Part shown: positions 33,994-46,600 of the stretch, piece after piece
Numbering within the stretch: the stretch's first letter is position 1
How the letters are laid out: each line of letters opens with the position of its first letter
Assembly (NCBI GenBank): GCA_025084515.1
Contig: JAJAGP010003144.1
Span: 19,198-83,197 of the forward strand
From: Ancistrus triradiatus
Taxonomy: Eukaryota > Chordata > Actinopteri > Siluriformes > Loricariidae
DNA length: 64,000 nucleotides
Direction of reading: 5' to 3'
Translations under genes and position numbers: made by a program
The notes under the pieces: generated by a model
What the model was told of the DNA's origin: nothing
Databases searched by the model: none
What the model saw: the letters and a program-made list of their open reading frames with translations, nothing else

Positions 33994-34539
33994 CCGTAGT
34001 TTTCGGACCATAAAGCACACCGGGTTATAAGGCGCATGAAATGAAACAAAACTCTTAAGTTCCGTCGGAAGCTCAGTTTGGTCTTTACCTGGCGCAGGGC
34101 GTCTTCTTGCTTCCTCCACTTCCGTACCATTGATTCGTTAATGTTGAATTCTCTCACAGCTGCTCTATGTCCATGTTGTACTGCGTGACTGATAGCGTTG
34201 TGTTTGAAATCCGCTTCGGAAAATGAATCATGAATGCACGTACCCTAATGCTGAAGCACATTACCGTATTACTCCGCTATGCTGCGCACTACGGTGGCTC
34301 GTAAGCTTCGTAACTTACCAAGGCCATGCTTTAAAACATTTTGAACAGATTTATGAGAGGCCAGTTTCTGTGTACCATCTGTGTTGTTTGGTGGGTTTGT
34401 TGGTTACCATTCGGTTCTAGGTCAGAAAAGCACAACCAGAATTAATTCATACATTAGGCGCACCGCATTTTAAGGCGCACTGTCGATTTCTGAGAGAGTT
34501 AAAGGATTTTAAGTGCGCCTTATGGTCCGAAAAATACGG
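33994..34539 (-). mobile_element. Pogo/Tigger-like nonautonomous element
   Basis: The ends 'ccgtagttttcggaccataa' and its complement 'ttatggtccgaaaaatacgg' (one mismatch) are flanked by TA on both sides (33992-33993, 34540-34541). Subterminal 'aggcgcac' motifs repeat. On the minus strand, around 34230-34040, it encodes 'REFNINESMVRKWRKQED', the psq/CENP-B-type DNA-binding domain of pogo transposases. The catalytic part is absent. Confidence 0.85.
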
Positions 34540-34559
34540 TATAGCTGTCCCTCAAACAA

Positions 34560-36110
34560 GGGGTTGGTTTTTAACAGGCGGTAATTGTGTAAAGCGCAGC
34601 TATGTTGGGGCATTTAGAATATTAAGTGTGACAAAAGCTTAATGGTGCTAGGAGTACCCTAACAAATTTATTTCTAATGATATCAATCATGAGTGCTGTT
34701 CAGCTGTTTCCTTGTAGTGGGGGACATTATTATACACAGAACACTCCGTTAAGTGTCTTACCTCAGTAATTTTGATCCTAACATGGATAGATGTTCTTTG
34801 TCATTCATACGTTTGGCCTCAGATGTAGCCCATTTAGCTAAAGGAGCTAAACTTTCATGTGCAGTGTGAGAGATCCAATAAGAATGCTCAACTTTGGCAC
34901 CATTTGGGTAGATGTTCAGTCTAGCAGTGGCATATTTGTCTTTGTTCATGGTTCAGGACAAGGGTCATCACAGGCCAAAACAATTATTTTGATGTTGTAC
35001 AAAAGCTAAGGAAGGACAGGATTTCCGGTGTGTGTCTGTAATCCTTGGCCGGTCATGGTGATGACAACTTTGTACAGACCTTCAGATTCCTGTAGGTGGA
35101 CATTATTCCTGTACACACCACTGCCATGTTCTCAGAAGTCCAAATTTGAACAAAGTTGCCAAATTTGACATAAAGAATATTCAAAGTTTATAAGATCCAT
35201 TGACATGCAGCTGCATTTTGGCTTTGGATTCACAATGAGAGATTCTGAATGCATATTAACACGAGTGAAGCTGCCAGACAGTCGTGCAGCTGTGGCTAAA
35301 CAGAAGCCAGAAGCTCTAAACGACCAGTTCCATCTTTAGAAATCATTTTGGGTAGTTAGTTTGGAGTAGTTGTTAAGGTTCTTTATTCAATTTTAAAACC
35401 TTTTATCAAGTCCCATCTTCAACTGCTGTGATATGTCATGTCTGGAGCCTGAGAAATGCTTTACCTCACAGGAACAGGTGAATCACTTTGCACCAGCTAA
35501 TTGGAATAGCATGATTTGGGGAAATGCAGCAATAAAACTTGGCAGAGAGGAACCTGCCTGCATGCCTCTTACTACACTGTGACATGATGATGTAACCCGT
35601 TCTCCTTTCCTCAATGTGTTTTATCAGTTGTGTAATTTTGTGGTCTGTACTTTGGCCATTTACTTTCAGCTAAGCTACTTGTACAAGTGCACACTGGAAT
35701 AAAGGGGCTCCTGTGAAAGAAAAGAGCAATTTCATAATCCAACCATTCTAGACATTTTACTCAACTTCTTCAAATGACGAAAATGAGGCACGTAGTTTCC
35801 CAATAATGATTGGGAAAACTGGTTAGGGAAGATTTTGCTTTCAATACATCACCTTAAAATGTTAAAAATTCACAGTACCAGTTTGTTCGACGTAACCTAA
35901 TCTAGAGATTTCCCACTTATATATTACGTCCAAACTAGCATATTGCCTACAAAGCAAGCAGGTTTTGGTCAGGTGGTTTTGCTCCTGTTGTCTTAAGTTT
36001 TAATGGCCATGCTTAGTCAGGTTAGATACTGCAGTACAGCCTATGAGAGGATTCTCAATATTTACAGATGCTCCAGTTTTCAGGGCATAATAGCTAACAA
36101 TATGAATTTA
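34560..36110. other. Unassigned sequence upstream of adipor2 exon 2
   Basis: About 1.5 kb without a recognisable transposon. It may be intronic if the 25.0-kb exon is used. No strong motif cluster was noticed. Confidence 0.45.
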
Positions 36111-36113
36111 TAT

Positions 36114-36240
36114 TAGGGATGAGCCCCCCCGCAAAAAAAAAAAAAAAGACCCCCCCCCCCGGGGATCCAACTTTCTTGGTTGACATAAACAGTCGAAATA
36201 GATGCCGATGTTGATCCGATACCATTGTTGAAGTAATAGA
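36114..36240. repeat. hAT-like fragment with homopolymer runs
   Basis: 'tagggatgagcc' and 'gatgccgatgttgatccgat' resemble the hAT MITE at 26708. They are separated by adjoining C, A and C homopolymer runs (36126-36165) that are prone to sequencing or assembly error. Confidence 0.4.
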
Positions 36241-36524
36241 CCATATTATACCTTCACTTGTGGGAGAGACTTAAGGCATCAGTATTGACTTAAAACATTA
36301 CTTTACTAACTTTTTCTAACCAAATATAAGAAAATTATCACACAGATTTTAAACGTTACTAAATTGCTGTTTTTGTTACTAAAATAATAAAAAAGCATGC
36401 AGGACCTGGGCACAGCATTCAAATTTAATATAAAAAGAGTCAGATAGTCAGATATTTTAAGCTATATTTATGTTATTAGTTTATTAATATATTATAAAAT
36501 AAGTAATAATATATGTTGTATTTT

Positions 36525-37181
36525 TAGGGCTGTGCTAAAAGAACAGCAACATATCGCAGTATTTATTTTTCGTGATTATACTACATTTGATTTTATTTTT
36601 TTAAATGGGGTTGTAAACTCCAGTCTCCGTTCCTGTAGGTGTCGTAGTTCAGTGTTCATCAGCTCCAGCCCCTCATCATACCCCGGCCACTTAATGTCGA
36701 TGTGCGCACTTCACATTCTATTCGACCATGACTCCATGACTTTAGTTCGCTCTTAGATTTATCATCTACGCCGCCCAAGGAGGTTGGGTCCCTTTTTGAG
36801 TCTTGGTCCTCCCAAGGTTTCTTCCTAGAACTAGGGAGTTTTTCCTTGCCACTGTCGCCCTAGGCTTGCTCAATTTGGGATTGGACGTAGTTATTAGGAG
36901 ATAATCTAAACTTGTAAAGTTGCTTTGAGACAATGCTCCATTGTAAAAAGCGCTACAGAAATAAATCTGACTTGACTTGAGTGTTTTGACACACTTTGTC
37001 CGCTGAATTGTCAGTGTGATGTGATGTGATGTATTAAGATGACTCGGATCGTACACCATAACTTGTATTTAAGCTGTTGTGTATGTTTTTAGTGAACTAT
37101 GTGGAATATCGCAGTATGCATCGTATCGCAGTATATCGCGATATAATCGTATCGTGAAGTCCTTTCCCATATCCACCCCTA
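36525..37181. mobile_element. hAT-like MITE, interrupted by R1
   Basis: It starts 'tagggctgtgctaaaa' and ends 'atccacccccta'-like, matching the uninterrupted 248-bp copy at 59817-60064 in its outer parts ('gtaaactccagtctccgttc' and 'tcgtatcgtgaagtcctttc'). A reverse R1 copy is inserted in the middle, so R1 moved after this MITE. No clear TSD remains. Confidence 0.75.
36650..36990 (-). repeat. Dispersed repeat 'R1', copy 2
   Basis: Reverse complement of the copy at 39812-40200, including its 3' extension ('gactccatgactttagttcg' here). It is nested inside the MITE at 36525-37181. Confidence 0.85.
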
Positions 37182-37407
37182 TCGTTTGCAGTGCCTACAC
37201 CACCCCTTGCAGCATTTGTTTTTATAGATGTTGCACATTGCCATGAGACTTGTTGGTGTAACCGACAAGCCTGAAGTACATGCAGTAACTTCCTGTGCTT
37301 CAATCAGAACAGCAATTCTAATAGATCTAAATGTAACTTTACTAACCCATTAAAACATGGTGTATTATTGAACAGTTCCTCGATGTGTCATTCCCTCCTC
37401 TTTTCAG

Positions 37408-37624
37408 GTTTGGTATGCCTTGTGGTCCAGCAGCAGTGGGAGAGGACAGCATAGCGAGCTTGATTGGTCGGAATCATTCCAGCGTTTAGCAGCAGTAAAA
37501 CAGGGGACACAACCGGAGACAAGCTGGACGGAGTGGTGTTGAGGGAGCATTCGTCCCGCGAAACAGTGTGTGCAACAAAAACTGTGCCAGTGGCTGTGAG
37601 TCTACCTCAGAGTGCCAGGAAGCC
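37408..37624 (+). other. adipor2: adipor2 5' UTR part of exon 2
   Basis: The acceptor 'cctcttttcag' at 37397-37407 opens this exon. The leader is GC-rich and contains an upstream ORF. The frame of the main start is closed upstream by TAG at 37487-37489, so coding begins at ATG 37625. Confidence 0.65.
37415..37489 (+). CDS. adipor2 upstream ORF (24 codons plus stop)
   Basis: ATG 37415 in the spliced leader opens a 24-residue ORF ('MPCGPAAVGEDSIASLIG...') that ends at TAG 37487-37489, in the same frame as and 135 bases before the main ATG. Its context has G at -3 and C at +4, so it is usable but not optimal. It could reduce AdipoR2 translation. It is visible in the sequence, but translation is unproven. 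Confidence 0.4.
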   Translation: MPCGPAAVGEDSIASLIGRNHSSV

Positions 37625-37684
37625 ATGAGCCAACGCTCAAGCTCAGACAGCTCTTCTAACTCAGACAACTCTACACAGAATGGG
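37625..37684 (+). CDS. adipor2: adipor2 coding exon 1 (Ser-rich N-terminus)
   Basis: Encodes 'MSQRSSSDSSSNSDNSTQNG' and ends in phase 0 at 'ggg|gtaaga'. This end of the protein is poorly conserved, so the start rests on frame, the exon acceptor and the downstream donor. An additional small exon in the 12.6-kb intron that follows cannot be excluded. Confidence 0.75.
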
Positions 37685-40600
37685 GTAAGAACATCTTTGC
37701 CAAATCAAACTTTGATCTCAGATAAGAGTTTCAAATGCTTAAGAGTTTCAAAATATCTTTAACCAAAGCAAGCTTAGCGATGTACTGTGATATCACAGCG
37801 GCCTATGTTGACCCTTGGCAGTCATTGTTAGTTGGACCTTTATTTTTTGTCTGCCTGTGTGATGTCAATCTTAGCCAGTACATTCTGTACCTGATCTAGC
37901 CAGTACATTGCTTTAGGAATGTAAAGCATTAGAGTTTACTGGTGCTGGCATTACATTTTTGTTACAGATCATTAACTACAGTGGGGCAAAAGTATTTAGT
38001 CAGCCACTGATTGTGCAAGTTCTCCTACTTAGAAAGATGAGAGAGGTCTGTCATTTTCATCATAGGTACACTTCAGCTATGAGACTATAGGTACACAACT
38101 ATAGGTACACAAGAGCTTCTTGAAGAAGAAGATACAGGTCTGTGAGAGCCAGAAATCTTGCTTGTTTGTGGGTGACCAAATACTTATTTTCCACCATGAT
38201 TTACAGTTACATTCTTTAAAAAAAAATTCTCATTTTGTCTCTCATAGTTGAAGTGTACCTATGATGAAAATCACAGACCTCTCTCATCTTTCTAAGTAGG
38301 AGAACTTGCACAATCATTGGCTGACTAAATACTTTTTTGCCCCACTGTATAGCATTAGTCTAGTTTGTAAGTTTTGGTTCCTCCCACGCTACTTTAGCAT
38401 GTTGGACAGCAACTATTCTTGCTGCTTCTGTAGAAGTTATGGATTTTACAGGGACAAGTTAGAGATGGTGTTGTGGTGTGGTCAGTGTAAAACTATCACG
38501 TGCTGAAGGTAAGAAGAGACACCTTGCTGACTGTGTGCATACAGATAGATGGTCATCAATATGGGCAGACTGATGAATCTTTAAAGAGCAGAGTAAACGG
38601 TGCTGGTGGGGCCTGATTTGCGTTGTTTGTCCAGCAGACACTGTGCAGGTGTTTGGCTTTTTGTTTTCCACTTTCACCTATGAGATCAGCATAAAGGTCC
38701 AAACAAACGTGTGATTTTTATTGTTGGATTGTGAATGTACACTGATCAGCCATAACTTTAAGCAGTGACAGGTGACGTGAATAACATCTCATTACAATGA
38801 CACCTGTCAAGGGGAGGGAGATTATTACAAACAAAGTGGACAGTCAGTTCTTGGAAGTTTATATATCGGAAGAAGGGAGAATGGGGAAGTGTAACGACCT
38901 GAGCAACTTCGACAGTCACCAAATCGTGACGGCTAGACAGAGCATTTGCCACCTGCAGAAATTGTTCAGAAATGGTTTGAGGAACATTGGAAAGCGGTCA
39001 AGGTGTCGCTTGCTCTCCAAATTCCCCAGATCTCATTCTAATCCACTTGTGTACCAGATACCAGGTACCTTCAGAGGTCTTGAGTCCATGCCTTGACAGG
39101 TCAGAGCTTTTGGTGGCAAGAGGGGGTCCTACACAATATTAGGCAGGTGATTTTAATGATACGGCTGATCTGTGTATTTTTACACAACTATAATATACCA
39201 CAATCGACAACCATATCACCTTTGAAGGTGTCCTGTGGTATCAGGGCAAGCAACTAATGACTATTTTGATAGTCGAGTACTCTGTGTATTTCTTAAATGA
39301 CTATTTGGATTAGGAATCACACAATTACTAACTGACTTTTATTTTATCTCGAGGTAGTTAGGCATCTGCTGACCAACAATAAAGATGAATGCTTGATTTA
39401 AATTTTGATTTCCTCTAACATAACTATGGTGTCTATCATCTCGCATAAGGCATCTCATGACTTGGTCCGGACAATGCATATGAATACACAAAATTAATGA
39501 ATTTAATGTGATGTGTTCACATTTGTCACATCTGTGGTGTTCTGGTCAGATCTGACCAGCCATGGAAAATTGCAAAAGTTGTGATATAAGGAGGGAAAGG
39601 TTTGGTTGAAATGGTTTTAAAATACTTTATGAATGGTTTTAAGGGGACCAGCCAAATTTGATCATGAAGATTGATTTGAATACAACATCAGAGTTAATCA
39701 GAGTCAAATAAAGATGTAGGTATTGAAGTTCACATCGCCACCACTTACCTGAATTCCTTAGGCCCTGAACTTTCACCCTCCAACCGACTGCAGCCCCTAG
39801 TGCTCCTACTCTAGTCAAGTCAAGTCAAGTCAGATCTATTTATATAGCGCTTTTTACAATGGAGCATTGTCTCAAAGCAACTTACAAGTTTAGATTATCT
39901 CCTAATAACTACGTCCAATCCCAAATTGAGCAAGCCTAGGGTGACAGTGGCAAGGAAAAACTCCCTAGTTCTAGGAAGAAACCTTGGGAGGACCAAGACT
40001 CAAAAAGGGACCCAACCTCCTTGGGCGGCGTAGATGATAAATCTAAGAGCGAAACTAAAGTCATGGAGTCATGGTCGAATAGAATGTGAATTATGCACAT
40101 TGACATTGTGGCCCGGGTATGGTGGGGCTGGAGCTGATGACGGAGTGGAGCTCCATCAGATGAACATCATGTGTGGAGCCGGAACTAGTGTCTGCTTTTT
40201 TTTATAAACCAAAATATGGTCGCCATAGTATTAATATGGTACATTTACTAGTGCTGTGAATTAATTAGATGGAGATCTACCTGAATGCCTTTATTTTTTC
40301 CAACCCTCTTAAGCAAACAACAAACGACTCGAGGGTGTGAACGTGAGAAAGCCTGTTTTTTTGTTGTATGTTCCTGAGGGACCTTTAGTCCTCCAGTGTC
40401 CTTTTGATACTCTTTCTATCTCTCTGTCTGGAAATCCTTTGTCTAACCATCATTTCCATTTTAAGAATATTTCCCTGTTGGATTATGTCTTACAATTTTG
40501 CTCTTAGTTTTTGTTTAAACATCAGGAAGTGAGTACATGTGGCGTTGGTGGCAGCAAGACGGTTGAGTTAGACAGTACATTTTAATAATGAACCACTAAG

Positions 40601-43600
40601 TTCCCGAAAGTGAAATGAAAACGCTATCACAAGACTGTATGCTCTATTTTAGGTTAGATATTAAAGGGAAAAGTATTTTGTAATGACTTTTTATATGCAG
40701 CTATTGACTATATAAGTACTTTTCAAGTGATGTATGTAAAATACGTTCAAATCGTTGGTTCACGACTTCATAATTGATTTCAGAGATCAATAAAGGCGTT
40801 CTATAGCCTGGCCTACTTTTCCTGTCCAACAAAAATCTTCAGTTCTGAAAGTATATGTAAGGAATTTGGATGTCATGCAAGCAACACATAGGTTTTGCAA
40901 CACATAGGTTACTCTGTACAAGGGTCACGTCCTGATACCACAGTCAGCGTTCCACGTGATTGTAGAACACGTGCTGCTTTAGGAAGAGTAAAATAAATTG
41001 AAAGTGGGACTACACCGGCTTCCATGGAACACTTTGTTACCAGTAAACACCAGTGCTCCTGACGTAAAAAAAAAACCCTGAACTTTTATTTTAGTGGCCG
41101 GGAAGTAATTCTGGATTTATTTACCTTCAGCCATATTAATCATGGAATCATACAATACGTTTAGTGACATTTTAAAAATCATTGCATTGATGCCATTGAG
41201 AGTCTTACACCTTTCATATGAGGCTATGTCAATGTGTATCAAAGTTTCTATAACATTTTCACAAGTACACAGGCGCTCGGGTGGTTCGGTGACCCGGGTT
41301 TGAGGGCAGTGCCTGGTTCCAGGCGTGATTGGCTGTGTCTGAGGGAGGAGAGGTCTTATAGTGGGATTCTCCCTACCAGGCAACTAATGATACTTGTGAA
41401 CACTTACAGTGGTGTGAAAAAGTTTTTGCCCCTTCGGTTTCCTATTTTTTTTTTTTGCATATTTGTCACGCTAAGTGTTTCGGAACATCAATTTAAATAT
41501 TAGTCAAAGACAACACAAGTAAACACAAAATGCAGTTTTTAAATGAAGGTGTTTATTATTAAGGAAGAAAAAAATCCAGACCTACATGGCCCTGTGTGAA
41601 AAAGTGATTGCCCCCTCGTTAAAACATAACGTGACTATGGTTTATCACACCTGAGTTCACTATCTCTAGCCACACCCATGCCTGATTATTGCCACACATG
41701 TTCTTAATCAGGACATCACTTAAATAGGACCTGCCTGATAAAGGGAAGTTCACCAAAAGATCCTTAAAAGCAACACATCATGCCGAGATCCAAAGAATCA
41801 GGAACAATTGAGAAAGAAAGTAATTGAAAGGGTTATAAAGTCATTTCTAAAGCTTTGGGACTCCAGCGAACCACAGTGAGAGCCATTATCCAAAAATGGT
41901 GAAGACATGGAACAGTGGTGAACCTTCCCAGGAGTGCCTGGAAGACCAAATTACCCCAAGAGCGCAGTGACAGCTTGTCCAAGAGGTCACAAAAGACCCC
42001 ACAACAACATCCAAAGAACTGCAGGCCTCACTTGCCTCAGTTAAGGTCAGTGTTCATGCCTCCACCATAAGAAAGAGACTGGGCAAAAATGGCCTGCATG
42101 GCAGAGTTCCAAGACAAAAACCACTGCTGAGCAAAAAGAGCATTAAAGCTCGTCTCAATTTTTCCAGAACACATCTTGATGATCCCCAAGACTTTTGGGA
42201 AAACATTCTGTGGACTGCCGAAGACAAAAGTGAAACTCTTTGGAAGGTGCTGTCCCATAACATCTGCCGTTTAAAATAAACAGCATTTCAGAAAAAGGAA
42301 CATCATAGCAACAGTAAAAAAAGATGGTGGTCCGGTACTGTGATGGTCGGGGCTGTTTGCTGCTTCAGGGACCTGGAAAGACTGCTGTGATAAATGGAAC
42401 TATGAATTCTGCTGTCTACCAAACAATCCTGAAAGAGAATGTCCGGCCATCTGTTGGTGACCAAGTTGAAACGAACTTGGGTTCTACAGCAGGACGATGA
42501 TCCAAAACACACCAGCAAGTCCACCTCTGAATGGCTGAAGAAAAACAAAATGAAGACTTTGGAGTGGCCTAATCAAAGTCCTGACCTGAATCCTATTGAG
42601 ATGCTGTGGCATGAGCTTAAAAAGGCCGTTCATGCTGGAAAACCCTCCAATGTGGCTGAGTTACAACAATTCTGCACAGATGAGTGGCCAAAATTCCTTC
42701 ACAATGCTGTAAAAGACTCGCTACAAGTTATCACAAACGCTTGGTTGTAGTTGTTGCTGCTAAGGGTGGCCCAACCAGTTATTAGGTTTAGGGAGCAATC
42801 ACTTTTTCACACAGGACCACGTAGGTTTGGATTTTTCTCTCCCTTAATAATAAACACTTTCATTTAAAAACTTCATTTTGTGTTTACTTGTGTTGTCTTT
42901 GACTAATATTTAAGCTGGTTTGATGTTCTGAAACACTTAAGTGTGACAAACATGCAAAAAAATAGGACATTGTGGTGCTTATCTGTTTTTGTCAAGCACA
43001 TTAGGCAAACACCTGTGTTTCTGGCCACGTGAGCGATAATGTTAATTCAGTATGCTAGGCTGCACGGACCACAGTCTGATCTCCAAATGCCAGTCAAATT
43101 AAAAATATTAAACAAAAAATCATTAATAAATAAAATGCATAAAAAATAATGAATGAAAAAGCCTTACGTTATTGTAAGGCTTTCAAACTAAAATGATAAT
43201 GATAGTAATTCTACAGTTCTGTAACATTAGTTTCCTATTTCAGGTTTATTCATGTGAAGTATGGACTAGGAGGAGACCACTACTAAACAAGTCAATTTGA
43301 AATTCCTTGTCAAGAAAACATTACAGCTACGATTATGAAAGATCCTCATTGTTGAAGTTGGTAGTTACCACTTAAAATAGAAAAGGCATGGGCAGCTGGA
43401 TGTCTGTTATGTTCCTGTCCTGTGATACTATTTAAGCCTTTGCTCATCCTGGAGGACTTCCAAACTACAATCCCTGTTAAAACCAACGGTGATAGCCCTA
43501 GAAAGTTGTGTGTTCTATCACATGGACAGGGTGTGCTTCTCCTAAGCTTGTAAAGATTAAGATAAACACTTTGGTTAAACATTGTTGGCTTTGACCTCTA

Positions 43601-46600
43601 TAACCCCTACCCCCTAGATAAGTTTAACAGGAAGTTTATCAGGCTCAGGCCACCTGAGCTGCAGCCAGTCCAGGGTAATATTAGCCAGCCAAAGAGTCAC
43701 TTTCCTTAAGCCTGTTGACATCTGGAAATTGAGAAAGCTATATGTAGCATATTTGTTTTGCTAAGGTGGTCTCTAACTGAGTGGCTTTCTGCCGTCTTAT
43801 AATTGCTGTGTTAAAATTTCTGTTTCATTACTCCATGAATTTATGGAGCGACTTGTGCATGTTTTGGCATTGTGCGATGCTGTTGTAACCCACAAGGATC
43901 TGAGAAAGTGTACAAGATGTGACGTAGTCTTACCGGTGTGCATTATTTACACAAGTACTAGTGCACCATTAAATGGACCAAAAGGTTCAGGGTTCAAATC
44001 CCACCTCTCCCAAGCTGCCACTGTTGGGTCCTTGATCAAGACCCTTAACCCACAATTGCTTGGATTATAAGACTGTACCAATTGTAAGTCGCTCTGGATA
44101 AGGGCTTCTGCTAAATGCTGTAAATGTAAATATGATAAAGGGTTATAAATCTCTCAGGCAGTGGAGCTTTCACTACATTGGAGCAAACTATGGATTGTTA
44201 TTGACATGCTTGGTGAGTTACAATTGACCTTCAGACCTTTTCTCCTACGAGGGACAACGGTAAAGCATTGTTGATGCAGTACAGTAGGGCTGTCACAAGA
44301 AACTTAGAAAGTTTGTCACATTTAGTGAGAAAAACATGCACTAGAACGTAGAAAATCCCTATTCGATACAAGATATGAACTTCATAATGCGGATTTGATA
44401 AGCAATGGCATTTGGCCTGTATTTCCGTAATAATGGCTCATAAAATGTGTTCTGATAACAATAGACAAACACAATCTGCCCAAACCTTTTTATTCCTATA
44501 CTGAACACACCTGGGCATTTCCATTAAAAACACACATCTCCCTCCTCCTAAGCTTATTTAGTTGATTTAGTCTTATCAGTCAACTTATAATAAATGAATC
44601 CCCAGCCTTAGGCCTGCACCCTGTGTTCTCTGGGGATTAGTTATCAGAGCCCATGCAACCCTGACTAGGAAACTCAAAGTTAAAAGATTTAAAAAAAAAA
44701 CCATAAATGTCTGCAAACTTTCGAAAACCACATCTTTATATGTTTAAGTGAAAAACCTATGCATGGCTGTGCAGAAATCGTAGTGCTACAAAATATATTG
44801 ATCTGTATTTGTCCAACATGTTTCAAATGTCTCAAATCATAACCCAGATGGATTCATTATTTAAAAAAAATGATTTTGCTGTGGTTCTTTGAAGGGCAGA
44901 TTAAAAACCTCATCATACAGAATTGCTAGAGGTTAAGGCACTGTAACTTTATACTGACACCGCAAACCCCACAGGAAACCTACCAATAAATTTGTTTGAT
45001 GTAAGAGACAGCATTGCTACCAGAGATCTTGTTCTTGGGCTGTATATTTAATGCTTTTAAGCAGCTTCTCTCTTGTGCCTGACATACAAGTCTCAAGGTT
45101 TCCACACTGATTTTGTTTAACCTTCCAATTTAAGACAAAAGTTTTTATATCGTTTGTGTTCTGTCATCTGGGCCACATTTGTATATGGTGGGAAGCCCAC
45201 ACTTAACCACTGATTTTAATCTATGCTTTCTCTGCATGCCCATCATTTCACTGATTATACTGATTTTTAAGAAAGGCTGCCAGACAAATATGGTTTATTG
45301 CTGGACAAAGAAGCTGACTGTGTCCTTCACCGCCTGGAACACCATTTTAGTTCGGGAACACCGTGTGACCCCAGCTCTCCAGGAAAGGCACTGAACATGC
45401 AGTGCTGACTGCTGCTCACCATCTCGCCCATGATTTACCCTCACCTGTCACTTTCCTTTTCCAGAACGTATTCTGAGAAGTCGTTTCCCTCTGTGACTTT
45501 TGGAGTGTGAGCTCATCAAGCATGTGACACGCATAATAATTTAGGACATGGGTTGTAAAGTGTTCCCCAGAGCCTGAACATTCACTTAAATAAATTGCTT
45601 AAAGGCATTAAACAGTACACAATTCATCTTTAAAAGTTTTCGTAAATTAGAAATTCTTTTGTGTTCTAAAGTGCTCTTTCAAGGACTGTTTAGTAGAAAA
45701 TCCATTAGGTACGTAGAATAACCCATTTTAAGTGGTTAAACATGAAAAATTAACCTTTTTATATGTTATGATATTTCTCTCAGATTCATATCATGAGTTT
45801 ACCATACATAGTAAGCGTGTTTTTTTGTTGTTGTTTTTTTAAACAGATATCAGACGTGGATTTAGAAAAATGATAAAATTACGTTTCATTTGAATTGCTT
45901 AAAGAAACCTGTGTTGCTGTTTTTGATCAGTACCTTATTGTATTACAGTACATATAAGCTGCTCTAGCTCTGGCTTTGAAGAGTCCTTCAGTTTAAATTA
46001 GCTTATAGATGATGCAGATGACCATTAATTAGTTTGTTTCTAGTCTGTCCTCCAGGTTCTTATACTATGACCTCTTACTCATAACTAATCTCAGTCATGA
46101 CCCATTTCCAGTTCAGTAACCCAGCTGCCTCCTGCAGAGACCTTGTGCTCCTTATTTTTAGGCAGATTGTCCCCTGGCCATTATACATTATACGGTCTGC
46201 TTGAAGTGTGAATGATTTTAGTTATATCAATTAATTATTGATAGTTGGGTAAATGTTGGGTAAGAGTTTTAAAGCATGTCATTGAATGTTAGTAAACTGC
46301 TTTATTCCAGTCACCTCTAACCTTCAGCTCTAACTTTAAAATCACTGACAGTTGAAGGGAATAGCACTTACCGTGTGATGCTCCAGGCAATGTTCTGCCG
46401 GGACACCTTGGGTAATTCATGTGAATGTTAATCTGACACATACTACCTACCTAAACATTGCTGCAGACCAAGTGCACCTCTTCATGGCTATGGTATCCCC
46501 TAATGGCAGTGGCCTCTTTCAGCAGGATGATGCATGCATGATGCATGACAAAAAGATAAAGGCATCGACATGGCCTCAGTTCCTTGAATCTCAATCCAAT

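Noticed and set aside
37568..37624. N-terminal extension of AdipoR2 upstream of ATG 37625
   Set aside because: The frame is open, but the first ATG is at 37625. The earlier in-frame ATG (37415) is cut off by TAG at 37487-37489.
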